A DNA stretch of 64,000 bases, from contig NC_054881.1 in NCBI RefSeq assembly GCF_018320785.1, forward strand, positions 42,322,424-42,386,423. Reading direction: 5' to 3'. Positions 1 through 15,100 of the stretch are shown piece after piece; position 1 is the stretch's first letter, and each line of letters starts with the position of its first letter. Made by a program: the position numbers and the translations under genes. The notes under the pieces were generated by a model, which was given only the letters and a program-made list of their open reading frames with translations, had not been told where the DNA came from and did not search any database. Source of the DNA: Cheilinus undulatus (taxonomy: Eukaryota > Chordata > Actinopteri > Labriformes > Labridae).

Positions 1-19
1 ACAGGTAGAGAGTAGTTAC

Positions 20-159
20 CTGGCAGCAGCAGCAAGCTGGTTCTTGAGGTTTGGCGAGGACGGGTCTGTGGACAGAGCTTTAGCAGCCAGCAGCAGTTTA
101 CTGGACGACATGGAGATGGTCTTTAGGTTGGACACCACCTGGGTCTGATCCTCTTTGGT
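20..159 (-). CDS. tln1: tln1 coding exon 29 (R6); last tln1 exon in the window
   Basis: Residues 1293 to 1338 plus two bases: TKEDQTQVVSNLKTISMSSS, KLLLAAKALSTDPSSPNLKN and QLAAAAR. Acceptor TTCAG, donor GTAACT at 19-14. The coding frame continues beyond the window. Confidence 0.93.
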
Positions 160-3100
160 CTGAATAAGAGACATGAGGAGACATGAGAGGGCATGAGGAG
201 ACATAAGGATACATGAGGAAACATAAGGAGACATGAGGAGACATGAGAGGACATAAGAGGACATGAGGAGACATGAGAGGACATTAGGTGACATGAGAGG
301 GCATGAGAGGGCATGAGAGGACATGAGAGGGCATGAGAGGACATGAGGGGACATGAGAGGGCATGAGGAGACATGAGGGGACATGAGAGGACATGAGGAG
401 ACATGAGAGGACATGAGGAAACATGAGCAGACATACCCTCATCCTTAAGTTACTAGACCCTGCTCCTGCCACCAACTGGCCTCATCCTAACGTTAACAAT
501 TTTAAGGACTGACTACCTCAGCAGTACTTCTGCTGGGACTGTTAGAGCTGCACAGAGCTGCTGATCTACAGACACTCTAAGCATCACACCAACATGTTTT
601 ATCAGGTACTCTAAAGATCTTGAGATCTGTGGGCTGAAACCAACTAAAATGTCTGCACACATTTAATGGATCGTTTTCCATCTGAAGGAACCATCAAAGA
701 ATAGAGCAGAGTGACCTTTGACCTCATTAACTCTGTTTTTACAGGGCAGGAAGAGCCGCCATCATCCTCAGTCTCTCCTCACCTGTGAAGTTCCTGCCAT
801 GTCTTTCCCCGCCTCCAGGAAGTTGCTGAAGTCGTTGCCAAATTTACTGGTTGCCCGGGCGAGGTCCTGGGTGGTCCCTCGCGATGCCTGGACCACCTCG
901 TTAGCTGATTGGTTCAGACCAGCCGCCACCTCATTCAGATGAGCCTGAACCTCCTGGAAGCTCCGCCCACTAGATGGGAACTACACAGGAAATGACAGTG
1001 GGGATTTTCAAAGTAAGATACATGTAGTGGGCACATACTGTTTACTGCAGCAGTACGGCCGCCATCTTGGAGAGGGGTGGCTGAGCTCAGAGAGAATGAA
1101 AGTCTGACTCTGGAGGAAAATCAGCTGCTAGGATATTCAGATAATAATGGCGTGGTTATATGTTTTAGTTAATTAGATTTTACCCTTAAAAAGCCCCTCT
1201 CCCTGCAGTTCTCCTTCTAACCACAGGGAGCAGTATTCCCCTATAAAGACAGACTCACAGAATCAGACAGCAGCGTCTTGCTGGCCTCGCCCACCGTCCT
1301 GATGGCGTTATCCACGTCCCTTTGACCTGGCAGACAGTTGACACAGCGGTTCAGGGCCTGAGAAACCGCCTTCGCCACCTGCACACATAGACGTCGTTAT
1401 GACCTCTGTGATTGGTTCTGATGATGGCGTGTTAACGAACCTGTCTGTAATAGTGTCTCTGACCTGGGCCAGTCTCTGCTGACTCTCAGCATCTCCTGGT
1501 TTGGCGATGGCTCTCTTTGTCTCTTCGATCAGATTGGCCGATTTGTCCATGACGTCTCTGGCGCAGTCCAACATGGCGGTACGAGCTGGGGAATCGTCCG
1601 TGGTGGCGGCGACTCCTCGGGCAGCTGACGCCAACGACTTCAGAGCTTGGGCCACATCACGAGCCGCCATACCTGAGACGAACAGAAGAGATCATTATTT
1701 ATTATGTTTATAAAGTCATTATAACATCAAAACGTTTATTAATCAATAAATACAACCCCAGTTCCAAAAAGGAGCTTTTATCAGAGTAAAATAACAGATC
1801 AGCATTTGATGTCCCTCTGTCTCTCACTGAGGAACTCAAACTATAATGAAGCCTGTTTGTTAGAGACCAGCTGGCTGGTAAACATCAAGTTCCTGTCCAG
1901 GTGAGCGTACCTGTGTAGTTCTCGTTGCCCTGTGTGGCCTCACTTAGCAGCTGAGCGATGGCTGAGCTCACAGCTTTAGTGCTGGTTCCCAGATCCTGGG
2001 AGCATTTCTCCAGCTGCCAGAGAGAGGAGAGAGCGGTCATCTACCGTTCATTTATCAGCCGTCTTTACCGTCTGAGCGTGGCTTTACCGTCTCTCCAGGG
2101 AGAGGTTTCAGTTTCCCCTCCTCCGCCGAAGCCTTGGCCTCCTGCAGGTTTCTCTCCAGATCTCTGACCATGGACAGAGCGTTATCGATCTCCAGGGGGC
2201 CGCACGCCTCCTGAGCCTGCACGCAGATAGAGATGGTGGTCATGATGATGGTCACATATTCTCAAACATATTAACCTGTCCATGGAGGGGGTTTTACCTT
2301 CTGAGAGGCAGTACGGAGCTCAGCCAGGGCGCTGGCCAGGTTCTTAGCACACTGACTGAGCTGCATGGCCGATGCCTGGTCACCGATGGTCGGCACCGTG
2401 GCTTTGGACGCCGTCACCATCTTAGCTCCAGGCTAGAAACAAAAACATAATACCTGTTAAGAAAACATGAGATAAAAAAAATATATACTACACAATATGA
2501 CCGCCAGCCTCTTAGCTAAAGATTCAGAAATAAATTTAAAATAAAATAAATAAAATAATTTAAAAAATATATAAAATATAAAAATAAATATAATTTAAAT
2601 AATATACACTACAGAACCATCACCCTCTTAGCTTAAGATTCAGAAATAATCTGTTAAAATAAATATAATTAAAATAATATACACTACAGAACTGCCAGCC
2701 TCTTAGCTAAAGATTCAGAAATGATCTGTTAAAATAAATAAATATAATTTAAATAAAATACACTACAGAACCATCACCCTCTTAGCTAAAGATTCAGAAA
2801 TGATCTGTTAAAATAAATAAATATAATTTAAATAAAATACACTACAGAACCATCACCCTCTTAGCTAAAGATTCAGAAATAATCTGTTAAAATGAATTGA
2901 ATTTAAATAAAATACACACTACAGAACCGTCTCCTTCTTAGCTCCAGGATGCATGCAGAGGTCCTCATGGGTTCATACCAGCTGAAGTGAATACTCAGTG
3001 AAAGAGCACACCATGACTCTAATATGGATCAGTCTGACCTCCTCTGAGTTTTTTTTTTTACCTGGAGGAAGTTCTGTGAGGCACTGATGAGAGCGAGCTG

Positions 3101-6100
3101 AGCGCTGGGACTGTCGGGTTGAGACTGACTTCCTCTGACACCCTGAACCAGCTGAGGGATCTGCTCTGCTACCACCTGAACATTCAGGAATGGATCAGAC
3201 GTGATCAGAGTGAAGTCTTGGCTCAGGTGTTAATACTGCATATATCTGGAGATTTATACATTGTGTTACCTTGCAGCTCTGGACCAGCTGCTGCTGTGCC
3301 GCCTGGTTCTTGTTGGATGAAGCGGCGTGCTGAGCTGCAGCGATGGTCTGAGTCGCTGCTGCTGCCGCCTGTTTGGCTGCATTCTGACAGGAAGGAGAGA
3401 AAACACGAGATTGTAAAATGTCAGCTCCTCTAATCAGAGACAACAGTGAAGACATCCAGAGACCTGGGTTTGAATTGAACCATGACTTGAATCATACAGG
3501 CAGAGATCAACAATAACTGATCGATCAGAATCAATAACAGCCTGATCACTGATCAACAGTGATGCAGAATCACTCCTATTATGATGTGCAATATATATAA
3601 ACTGATTCAGCTGTTTTCTCCTGTTAGATGACGTTCATTCCTCCACTCATCCACTAGGTGGAGCTGTGTCTCACTTTCAGATCTAAATGTGACCGAAGCC
3701 AGATAAAGTTCCTGCAAGTCGGCATCCAGGTGGTTGAGAAAAATGGATACAAAGACGTTTTCTTCAAAATTATCATTTTTTGTTTTTTCTCATTTTATGC
3801 AAGTCCGACATTTAAACTACTCATTCGATGAAAAAAGTAACAGAAATGTGATATGTAAAAGCGTTAATTTTGTGTTTAAAAATGCCCTCTTTTCGTAGTT
3901 TCTGCGGGGAGACTGAGGGGAGGGGAAAGCGAAACTGCTGGGTGATAATTGGCCACTCAGCCTGGCATTGTCCCCAGTTTCACCCATTGAGATCGACAAT
4001 AACAAACACCGCATGGCTCAAACGCCACCCTCCTCGGCACGTAACTACAGCTGTTTCTAGTTATCACCTTTATCAACAAGCCTCAAGATGCACCCTGCAG
4101 TGAAGAAAAGTAGAAGAGACATGAAGAAGCAGCAAGAATTATCAACAGACTTGGGGCAACTTCTAGATCACTGGACAGTGAAAGTTTGATGAAGACGGAT
4201 TTCCTATGGGAATATTTTGATGAGCGTCACCAGTCTGATTCAGAAGCTTGGTTTGGGTGGACTTTATGTAAATGTGGCCCTGTTATTCACGCCCATTACC
4301 TGGCCTGCCTGAAGGTAGGAGAAGTCCTGAAACTTTGAGCCTGGTTTTCTCAGAACAAACAGAAACTAGAAGTTAACATTCAAATGAGCATATCTTTGTA
4401 AAATATGCTCAGATTAGGGTGTATGATACACCATTAGAAAGCATGGAATCTACACTTTCACAACGTGTAAAAAACTCAAAAATGACCTTGGACGACTTGC
4501 AGGAGTTTTACCAGCTTTGGTCACAAATGACTGACATGTAAGATGACGGCCCTCCAGCCTCTATGTAGCTGTCTTAAAAAATATTAAAACATGACGTCTC
4601 ATGACTCACACCGCAGCATAGCGTGAGTGAGGAGGGTTAAAGGAAGAGCAAGACTCTTCTAAGCATAACTCAGTTGTGTATATGTTAAGCTCCGCCCCCT
4701 CTTACCTCCAGTTTGTTGACGAGTCGTTTCTTGATGGCGTTCTGAGCGGCGGCATTTGTAGCCATACGGAGACCTTCGGCTGCTTCTCTGAGCTTCTGCT
4801 GCTGCTCTTCGCTGTCAGGATTGGCCGCTGCACCCTGGATGGAGATGAGAAATATTTATGAGAGAGGAGACACTAAGTGACTTATTACTGCAGAAATATT
4901 CAACAGCAATAATCAACCACATCTAAAATATCATAACCTCCAAACATGTTAAAGCAGACAGGTATGAACTCACCTTGGCGGCCTCCACCATCTTGGCTGT
5001 GGCGTCTGCGAGCAGTTTGGCGGCTGACAGCAGCTTTCTGGAGTTCTCCAGGTCAGACTCTCCCTCCGCATCCATCTTGATGGCGTTGACCAGATCAGAC
5101 GTGGCCTGAGCAAGGATACGAGCCTGGCGCACCATCTCACCTGAAAGGGGGCGGAGCAGTGACATGAATTTAGCCTTCAGGTGTGCTTTCTGCCGTAGAC
5201 TACAGGAGGTTTAATGGTTGGTGATGAGGAGGATGATGAAGAATCAGTTAGAGGTTGTTGAACAGATGCAGACATGGCGGTTTATTCCTTTACATTCAGT
5301 TGAGTTAACCTCCATCAGCTCATTCAGAAAGTACTCAGACCCCTCACTTCATCAGCTTTTTTCAGTTTGACTGAAGTTCATGAAGTTTCTATCTGTTTTT
5401 GATTCCACTGATAAATAAATGATAGAATTTAAAGGAACATTTTTGATATAAATTGTTCCCAACGTTATTGTACAATCTCAAAGGTGTAGTTTGTCTGCAA
5501 TCAAGAGAATATCCTGATATAATATGGTAATAAATTAGTTAAAATAGATACATAAATAAATAATAATAAATGAACAGTAAATAAGCAAAAATAGATGAAT
5601 CGACTAATAAATAAAAATAAATGAAAACATTTCAACAAATGAATAAAAAAAGAAAGTGTAAATTTATGTGACACCAAACATCCAGGAGGCGTGTCTTAGG
5701 CCTTTTGGCTCCACCCACCTGCGTCTCCCATGGAGCTGAAGATGTTCTCGGTGACGTCCAGGATTCGGTCCGTCGCCTCCCCGTGTCGCCCAATAGGATG
5801 CCCCCCGCTGGCGTACTGTTTGATGTGCTGCAGCAGCTCGTTCAGCGCCTGAGTCACACCTGTGGCAGCCACGCCCACCTGCTTCAGCAGCCCCTCGTCA
5901 TTGGTCGCTCCCTGTGACGCCTCCACGCAGCCCTCTACCGATTTAGCTACGAGTTTCCCCGCCTCAATGAGCTGCTCCTGGCAGACGGGGGAGCTGATGG
6001 TGGGGGCCACCACCTGGAGGAGGGGGGATAGGTTCAATGACAGTGGGAAATTAGAGATATGATAGATTCACTGACCGTGGGAGAGTAGAGAGGCAATTTT

Positions 6101-9100
6101 TTAGATGCACCTGTACTTCAGTATGAATTTGAACAAATGAAACATTCACTGACAGTGGGAAATCAGACATACAATACATTCACAGAGAGCAGGAAATCCC
6201 AACCACGGTCTTTAACCAGGTGTGCTCTCTCTCAGGTAAACTGACCCGTGTGCAGGCGACCAGTTGAGACGTGGACAGCGCACACTGAGTGGCAGCAGCG
6301 ATGACTCGGTTCTGCTGGGCGGAGTCTTCGCTCTTCTGGGCCACGTTCTTCGCCTTCAGGACCAGAGCCGCTGCCGCATTAGCCACCGCCTTTGCTAGCT
6401 GCATTAGCATGTCCTACGGGGGGAGACATAAACTGAAGTTAGCATCAGCTAGCATAAGTTACTATCAGTTAGCACTCAGTGCTCTTAGTGAACAGAGACA
6501 GGATGTGTGGAAAAATTAACCCTTTGAATTACAGATTCGTGAATCTACAGGAAGTACCCTAAATTATCACTCTCTCAAATGTCAGCTGATTTATTCTAAC
6601 ATCAATGAGTCCACGCCTTGTTTTCCCAAATATGGTCACTTCTGGTCACAGATTATCCTCTGTCTGACACAGGTAAACTGCTGTCACTACACGCTGTCTA
6701 CACGAGAGGACTTTTATTTTGAAGACTACTAACTACTGATTTACTGAATGATGACTGGCTGACTCAGATAGAGGTAGATTGATCTGATTGGTTGATAGTT
6801 TTGGTATAGAGATATATTGATCGGATTGGTTGATAGTTTTGGTATAGAGGTAGATTGATCTGATTGGTTGATAGTTTTGGTATAGAGGTAGATTGATCTG
6901 ATTGGTTGATTGATCACAGGTACGTCTTACAGACAGGTATGTTACCATCATGTGAGAGTATGAGCTGACTCTCCATCTGTTTCCTCTGATTGATCCTCTA
7001 CCTAAAAACTTACACACACACACATTAAACACATAAATACACACTTTAAGACACACATAAACACAGAGTGAAACTGTGCCTGACAGTCCTGACTCAGGGA
7101 GAAAAACTCAACAACACTTCCTGGATGAGGTCAGGAGGTTTAATTGATGTGACTGATCTAGAGTCAGAACATCAGTGCTGAATGAAGCTACAGCGTTCAG
7201 ATTAGCTTGAATAATGTCAGAACAGAGTCAACTCTGATTACAGAAAATAATTTTACACTTCTTTTGACAAAAAAATGGATTGAAGAGGAAATTCCTCACA
7301 ATGAAACATCGTTTACTCCGTCTGAACCGTATAAATTATTTTATTCTCACCTGGAACTGAGGGTCGGTGTCAGTCTCTCCGATGTGAGACAGCAGCTCTC
7401 CGCTGGCCTGGCCGACGTTTCCTGCAGCCTGGAGCAGATTCTGACGAGGCTGAGGGACGAAAGAAGAAAGATTAATGATCCAAAAACCCTGATTGATTGA
7501 TTGATTGATTGATTGACTGATTATAGACGTACCTCTGTGTTGGCGGGCTGGGCGGTCTTCAACATGTCAGAAACGGCACAGGCCAGGTTCTTGGCGGCGC
7601 CCAGCAGCTGCTGACCATTTCCTCCTTCATCATCCATCAGAGCAGCCAGCAGCTTCACGCCCTTCGACATCTCCGTCAGGTTGGAAGAGATGGTGGTGAC
7701 GGCACAGCCCACCGCCGTGTAGTCTGTCTCTGCAGGGTCACCTGAGTACAGGTGGGCGGAGACAAAGGGTCAGTCTCTAAGGTGATATTGGAGCATAAAG
7801 TAGAGGTTAAAGAGGTTAGTACAGAGTAACAGTCCAGGTGTGCTTACCTGCAGTGAGGTTGACCATGGAGGCGGTGCCTGCTGTGATGGCATCTACCTGA
7901 GAGTGGATCTCATGTTTGGACTCATCCATCTTGTTTTTACGCCACGCTTGAGATGCCTGAGTGGGGGCAAATATAAATCAGTCCTTCATCTCAGCAGGTG
8001 TCAGTTTAAACCAGTTTAGTTTAAATCAGTTTAGTTTAAATCAATTTAAACTTGTTAAAACCAGTTTAAGACAGTGTAGATCCTTTTCAGTCAGTTAAAA
8101 CCACTTTAGACCGTTTAGACACTTTAAATCAGTTTTAACCATTTCATACAGTTTAAATCCATTTGAACCAGTTTAGACAGTTTAAACCAGTTAAAGAGAG
8201 TGTAGATCATTTTTAAATAAGTTTAAATCAGTTTTCACCAGTTTAGATCAGTTTAAACCAGTTTAGACAGTTTAAATCAGTTTTAACAAGTTTAGACAGT
8301 TTAAATCAGTTTAAACCAGTTGAGACTGTTTAAATCAGTTTAAACCAGTTTAGACAGCTTAGATCAGTTTAAACTGGTTTAAGACAGTTTATATCAGTTT
8401 AAACCAGTTTAGACAGTTTAGATCAGTTTAAACCAGTTTAAGACCGGTTAGATCAGTTTAAAAAAGTTTAGACAGTTTAAATTAGTTTACACCAGTTTAG
8501 ACAGTTTATATCAGTTTGAACCAGTTTAAGACAGTTTAAATCAGTTTAAACCACTTTAAGACAGATTAGATCAGTTTAGACCAGTTTAAGACAGTTTAAA
8601 TCGGTTTAAACCAGTTTAGACAGTTAAGACCAGTTTAAGACAGATTAGATCATTTTAAACCAGTTTGAACCAGTTTTTATCAGTTTAAACCAGTTTATAC
8701 TTCTTAAATCTGTTCATATTAATTCAGGTCAATTCTCACAGCGTCTGTTCCAAGCGGCGGTAGAGTGTCAAAGTCGTCCAGTGAGGCCTGAGCTGCCTGC
8801 ACCGCCTGCATACTGGAGTTAATGGTTCCAGTGAGAGCCTGCTGGGCCGATGTCTGCACAGAAACACAACATAAAAAAATATAGCATTAATCATGACTTA
8901 TATTAAATATTATTAATAACGGTTGCCAGTAATTATAATGGTTACCAGTGGTGGCATGTGTCCTCGGTGCATCTGTCCACTGGTGATGTGTTGTTTGGCC
9001 TGAGGCATGGAGCCCATCTGGAAGCTCTCTGGTCCTCCGGCTCCAGACCTCATGATGGCGGGCAGAGCCACAGAGCCCGTCTCCACCTTCCCAACCCGGT

Positions 9101-12100
9101 TAAACTGCTGCTGTAACACTGTCGACCTACAGGGGGTGACAAACTTTAATTCAGTAGAACTGCAGAACTGACATTCTCGCCACTTAAAAAAAAAAAATGA
9201 GGCGTATAGACCCGGTGGCTGGGTCAAGCCCCATGGACACGGGCCAACCTGAATAACTCTCCCCCCTCTATCGTTCCTGTTTCTGGCTCTATCTACTGTC
9301 ATCCTCTATAATGAAGGCATAAAATATGTAAAATTAATCTTATGAAACAGTGAAATTAAGGCTAATATAAAAATTAAAAAATAAAATCAAAATTATGGGA
9401 TAAGAAGTCAAAATTATCAGAGAAGTTCTGGTTACAATTGAAGAAAGTTTTTATTTTGACTAAACCCCAAATTATGAGTTTTGATCTGATCGTTTTAGCT
9501 TTAAATCACGGTTTATTAATCTTTTTTTTTTTTTTAGGTGGGAGAATTGGGCATCTACATGACCTACTCTTATATTATACCAATGTTTATTAATTACTCT
9601 GCTGTTAAACCATCAAATAAAAAGATTTCCTGATCAATAAAGAAAGCCAAACTCACTTCTTAGGAGACACAGAATCCTCCAGCATGGTGGACTCCTCGTC
9701 TCCCTCCAGACCAAAATGATCCTTACTCTTTTTCTGTCGGACAAAAGTCAGAGATTAGAATTTAACCTGGTATGAAGGGGGATTAACCAGGGGGGCCGGG
9801 ATTAGTAATGTGGGACCTAGGACCAAGACCATTATGAGGCCCCAGGACAAAGACCAGTACGAGGCCAGGTCTGAATGTGTCTCTAGTCCAGGCCTGAAAG
9901 TGTTTCTAGTCCAGGTCAGGTCGTGATTCTAGTCCAGGTCAGGTCATGTCTCTAGTCCAGGTCTGAATGTGTCACTAGTCCAGGTCTGAATGTGTCTCTC
10001 TTCCAGGTCTGAATATGTCTCTAGTCCAGGTCTAAACATGTCTCTAGTCCAGGTCTGAATGTGTCTCTAGTCCAGGTCTGAATGTGTCTCTAGTCCAGGT
10101 CAGGTCATGTCTCTAGTCCAGGTCTGAAAGTGTCTCTAGTCCAGGTCTAAACATGTCTCTAGTCCAGGTCTGAATTTGTCTCTAGTCCAGGTCTGAATGT
10201 GTCTCTTGTCCAGGTCTGAATGTGTCTCTAGTCCAGGTCTGATAGTGTCTCTAGTCCAGGTCTGAATGTGTCTCTAGTCCAGGTCTGAATGTTTCTCTAG
10301 TCCAGGTCTGAATTTGTCTCTTGTCCAGGTCTGAATTTGTCTCTTGTCCAGGTCTGAATGTGTCTCTTGTCCAGGTCTGAATTTGTCTCTAGTCCAGGGC
10401 TGAATGCGTCTCTAGTCCAGGTCTGAATGTGTCTCTAGCCCAGGTCTGAATGTGTCTCTATTCCAGGTCTGAATGTGTCTCTAGTCCAGGTCTGAATGTG
10501 TCTCTAGTCCAGGTCTGAATGTGTCTCTTGTCCAGGTCTGAAAGTGTCTCTAGTCCAGGTCTGAATGTGTCTCTAGTCCAGGTCTGAATTTGTCTCTAGT
10601 CCAGGTCTGAATGAGTCTCTAGTCCAGGTCTGAATGTGTCTCTAGACCAGGTCTGAATGTGTCTCTAGTCCAGGTCTGAATGTGTCTCTAGTCCAGGTCT
10701 GAATGTGTCTCTAGTCCAGGTCTGAATGTGTCTCTAGTCCAGGTCTGAATGTGTCTCTAGTCCAGGTCTGAATGTGTCTCTAGTCCAGGTCTGAATGTGT
10801 CTCTTGTCCAGGTCTGAAAGTGTCTCTAGTCCAGGTCTGAATGTGTCTCTTGTCCAGGTCTGAATTTGTCTCTAGTCCAGGGCTGAATGCGTCTCTAGTC
10901 CAGGTCTGAATGTGTCTCTAGCCCAGGTCTGAATGTGTCTCTAGTCCAGGTCTGAATGTGTCTCTAGTCCAGGTCTGAATGTGTCTCTAGTCCAGGTCTG
11001 AATGTGTCTCTAGTCCAGGTCTGAAAGTGTCTCTAGTCCAGGTCTGAAAGTGTCTCTAGTCCAGGTCTGAATGTGTCTCTAGTCCAGGTCTGAATGTGTC
11101 TCTAGTCCAGGTCTGAATGTGTCTCTTGTCCAGGTCTGAAAGTGTCTCTAGTCCAGGTCTGAATGTGTCTCTTGTCCAGGTCTGAATTTGTCTCTAGTCC
11201 AGGGCTGAATGCGTCTCTAGTCCAGGTCTGAATGTGTCTCTAGCCCAGGTCTGAATGTGTCTCTAGCCCAGGTCTGAATGTGTCTCTAGTCCAGGTCTGA
11301 ATGTGTCTCTAGTCCAGGTCTGAATGTGTCTCTAGTCCAGGTCTGAAAGTGTCTCTAGTCCAGGTCTGAATGTGTCTCTAGTCCAGGTCTGAATGTGTCT
11401 CTTGTCCAGGTCTGAAAGTGTCTCTAGTCCAGGTCTGAATGTGTCTCTTGTCCAGGTCTGAATTTGTCTCTAGTCCAGGGCTGAATGCGTCTCTAGTCCA
11501 GGTCTGAATGTGTCTCTAGCCCAGGTCTGAATGTGTCTCTAGTCCAGGTCTGAATGTGTCTCTAGTCCAGGTCTGAATGTGTCTCTAGTCCAGGTCTGAA
11601 TGTGTCTCTAGTCCAGGTCTGAAAGTGTCTCTAGTCCAGGTCTGAATGTGTCTCTAGTCCAGGTCTGAATGTGTCTCTAGTCCAGGTCTGAATGTGTCTC
11701 TAGTCCAGGTCTGAAAGTGTCTCTAGTCCAGGTCTGAATGTGTCTCTAGTCCAGGTCAGGTTGTTTTTCTAGTCCAGGTTGATCTTGTGTTCTGGTTTTA
11801 CCTTTTTGAGGATGATGTCGATGTATCCTGCTATCAGCTGAGCGATCTGTTCTCCTTCTGTGGTCTGAACTGAATAATAACCGTCCTGATAGTCGCCAAA
11901 GTCCTAAACAACAAAAACACAACATCAATAACATAAACAACACAACAAAACATAAAAAACAACATAAATACATAAACAACAACATAAATAACAACAACAA
12001 AAACATAAACACATAAACATTAACTAATTCAGGCTTGTTCGGTAACTTGTCCAGAGAGGAGGCAGCCAGGATCTCAAACATACCTGTCCTGGGTCTGGAT

Positions 12101-15100
12101 AAAGGATTGTTAGCTTCCTCATTGATTTATGCTACCTTACCTTATTCCAGGTGTTTCCTATCTAAAACTATGACATCACTGATACAGGTAACAAGTGGGT
12201 GTGGCCTCTCTCTCTCACCAGGGTGAAGCTCTTGGGCGAGGCGGCCCAGCGTTTGATGTTGGTCAGGTTCCACTCCTGGATCACCTCCTTGGTCTTCTCG
12301 TCCACTCTCATCACGCTCTCCTTGGTGATGCCGAGGAGGCGAGGAACCAGCTTGTTCTTCCCCTTCATCTTCTCCTACAGGAGGGGGCGGGGTCAGAGAT
12401 CGTCAGCATTTATCAGAGAAGTTTCCATGATTTAACTCTAGACAGATGAGGACTACAGTTCCAAAACAGCTGGGTCGCTGTGTAAAAAGTAAAACTGACA
12501 CATTTTACCATTTCAGGAAAAATATGAGCTCATTTTGAATCTGATGACAGCAACACAGCTCAAAAAAGTAGGTACGGGGCAACAAAAGGCCGGAAAAGTA
12601 AGAGGTACTAATGAAAAACAGCTGGAGGAGCATTTTGACACCAATTAGGTTATGACTGGGTATAAAAGGAACATTTTAGAGAGGCAGAGTCACTCAGAAG
12701 CTTCTGACTCTTTATTAAAAACGCCAGAATGAAAATAAAGCAAAGATGTAGCCCTAACACAGCCTTCACCCACCCAGTCTGAAACAGCCGTAACCATGGT
12801 GATGCACCAGGATAGCCAATCAAATCAAACCAAATGGTTGGCAGGATACTGCCGACCTAATCAATCCTGGAGAAAGGTCAGGATCAAGGGTCTGACTTTA
12901 ACACATCTAAAATCATGATTTACATCTATGAAACACATCAAGAACGAGAGTCAGAGGGAGGGCGGGGCTTATTCTCACCTTGACAAGGAAGAAAGACACC
13001 CCGTATGTTTTCAGAGATCGAGCTAGCTTCACATAGCTAACTTTAGCTTCAATCTCAGTCATGTTCTGACAGTTTTTATGAGCCTGGGGAGAAAAAAGAA
13101 CAAAATCAATCCAGATTAACTCTGAGATTACAGAGAAATATTGTTCTAAAACTAGATTAACTCTGAGATTAAAAAGAAATATTGTTTTAAAATTCAGATT
13201 AACTCTTAGATTACGGAGAAATCATAGGTGATTTACCTGGAAGATCTTCTTCTCTCCTTTGTGCTTGATGTACTCTTTGGGCAGAAACTCTTTTAGACTA
13301 ACGAAGGAAAACATCAAACAATCAGGGAGGCATCCCATAATAATCATAACAAAAGCTGTAACTATGGAAACCAGCACTCACTCTAAGAATCCAGACTTGT
13401 GCTTGGACTCATTGTGGTCTCCAAACTGGATCTGACACTGATAACCTGCAAACTCGCACGCCTTATCGAAGGAGACGGGGTGGGAGCCGTTCAGGATGTC
13501 ATCACGGGCCTGAGACCGACAGAGAGAGAAACGCGTAAACACTCAGGACATCCGTCTTTAACAAGCAGTCCACTCACCATCAGTTTTATTACAGCTTTAC
13601 TATCACACCCTTCTCTCATCATCACCGACATCTGAGTACATTTAAGACAAAAAAAAATAACTGAGGCACATTTGATATTTTATAAATTACCATGGCAACA
13701 GCCACTGAAGTAGACATTTGAGATGGCCTGTCAAAGGCTGTATTTTTATTCATGTTCTGAACTACCATATTAGAGTATGGTATATGCTCTGAACTACCAT
13801 ATGACAGCTGGTAGATGTGTGATCTCTGAGAATTTCTAGGTGTGTTTTTACCTGTACGTAGAGCAGGTTGAGCTGGACCGGGTCTCTTGAGTCCACGTTC
13901 TGGTCTGAGTAGAAGAACTTTCTCCTCAGCAGCAGCATCTCGGTCTCCTCCACGCCCTGCTCTCTCAGCGTCCGCCCGTGGTCCAACCAGTTCACTGTGG
14001 GTGAGAGGGGGCGTGGTTATGACCTCACCTGGACAGTGTGTAGATGTGTGTATTTTAGTGTCGTACGCTCATCGTCTGTGTGCAGCTTCTGCTTCAACTT
14101 CTCCATCTTCTTATCGTCTCTCAGGAGAGTTCTGTCTCTCTTCAGTGTCCCTGTCGTCTCTTCCTTCTTCTCCTCGCCAATGTCGTGGACCAGAGAATAC
14201 TCGTCGTAGTTCGTGATGCCTGTAGAGCGCATGGATAGACATGCATGGATATAGACGTAGAAAAATACAGTACACGTAGATATACACACACAGATATACC
14301 TATACTGAAAAATAAAATAAGATCAGCCAATCAGGACACAGTACTGGTGTCCATCTTAAAGTGGGCGGGATAAGTGATGGACTGACCTATCCTGGCACAG
14401 ATGGTCATCAGCATGTCACTGACGATCTTTGAGTCGTCCACCATGACAGTCTTTATCGTGCCGTCCAACATCCTGATCTTCAGAGGGCGCTGCTTCTTCT
14501 TATACTCCAACGTGTCCTGATACACAAACGACCAATCAGAGGACAGGAGCACAGAATGACCAATCAGAGGCCAGGAACATACAAACTGACCAATCAGGGG
14601 GCACAAAAAAACACAAATAATGCTAAATGTATTGATCTGTACTGACTCCGTTCCTTAGCATGTAGTAGTCCAGAGCTTTTCCGGCCTCCAGCCAGATCCC
14701 TTTTTTTGGATCTTCATCAGACAGAAACAGGCCGTAGTCATTGGCTGTAAAAAGAGGAAACATATTTATATATTAATATTATCTCTGCCATAATATTATA
14801 ATAATCAGACAGGAACAGACTGTAGTCATTGGCTTGAGACAGTACATGAATGTATACATTATTATAACTTCTATAAAACACTATAATTTCCAGTGTTTCA
14901 CAAAAGAGTCGATAGCGTTTGAACGTTTATATTTCTGACCTACAGAGGAGGGTTTATGGCAGTAAAGGTCGGAACAGAAAGAATGAGCAGAATTAGAGAC
15001 TCTGACTGAAGAAACAGGCTCAAACAAGTCAGACACACATTATGTAACAACACATCTACACACAAGAGCCTGAGGTTAATTCAGCAAAAACAGAACTCTG

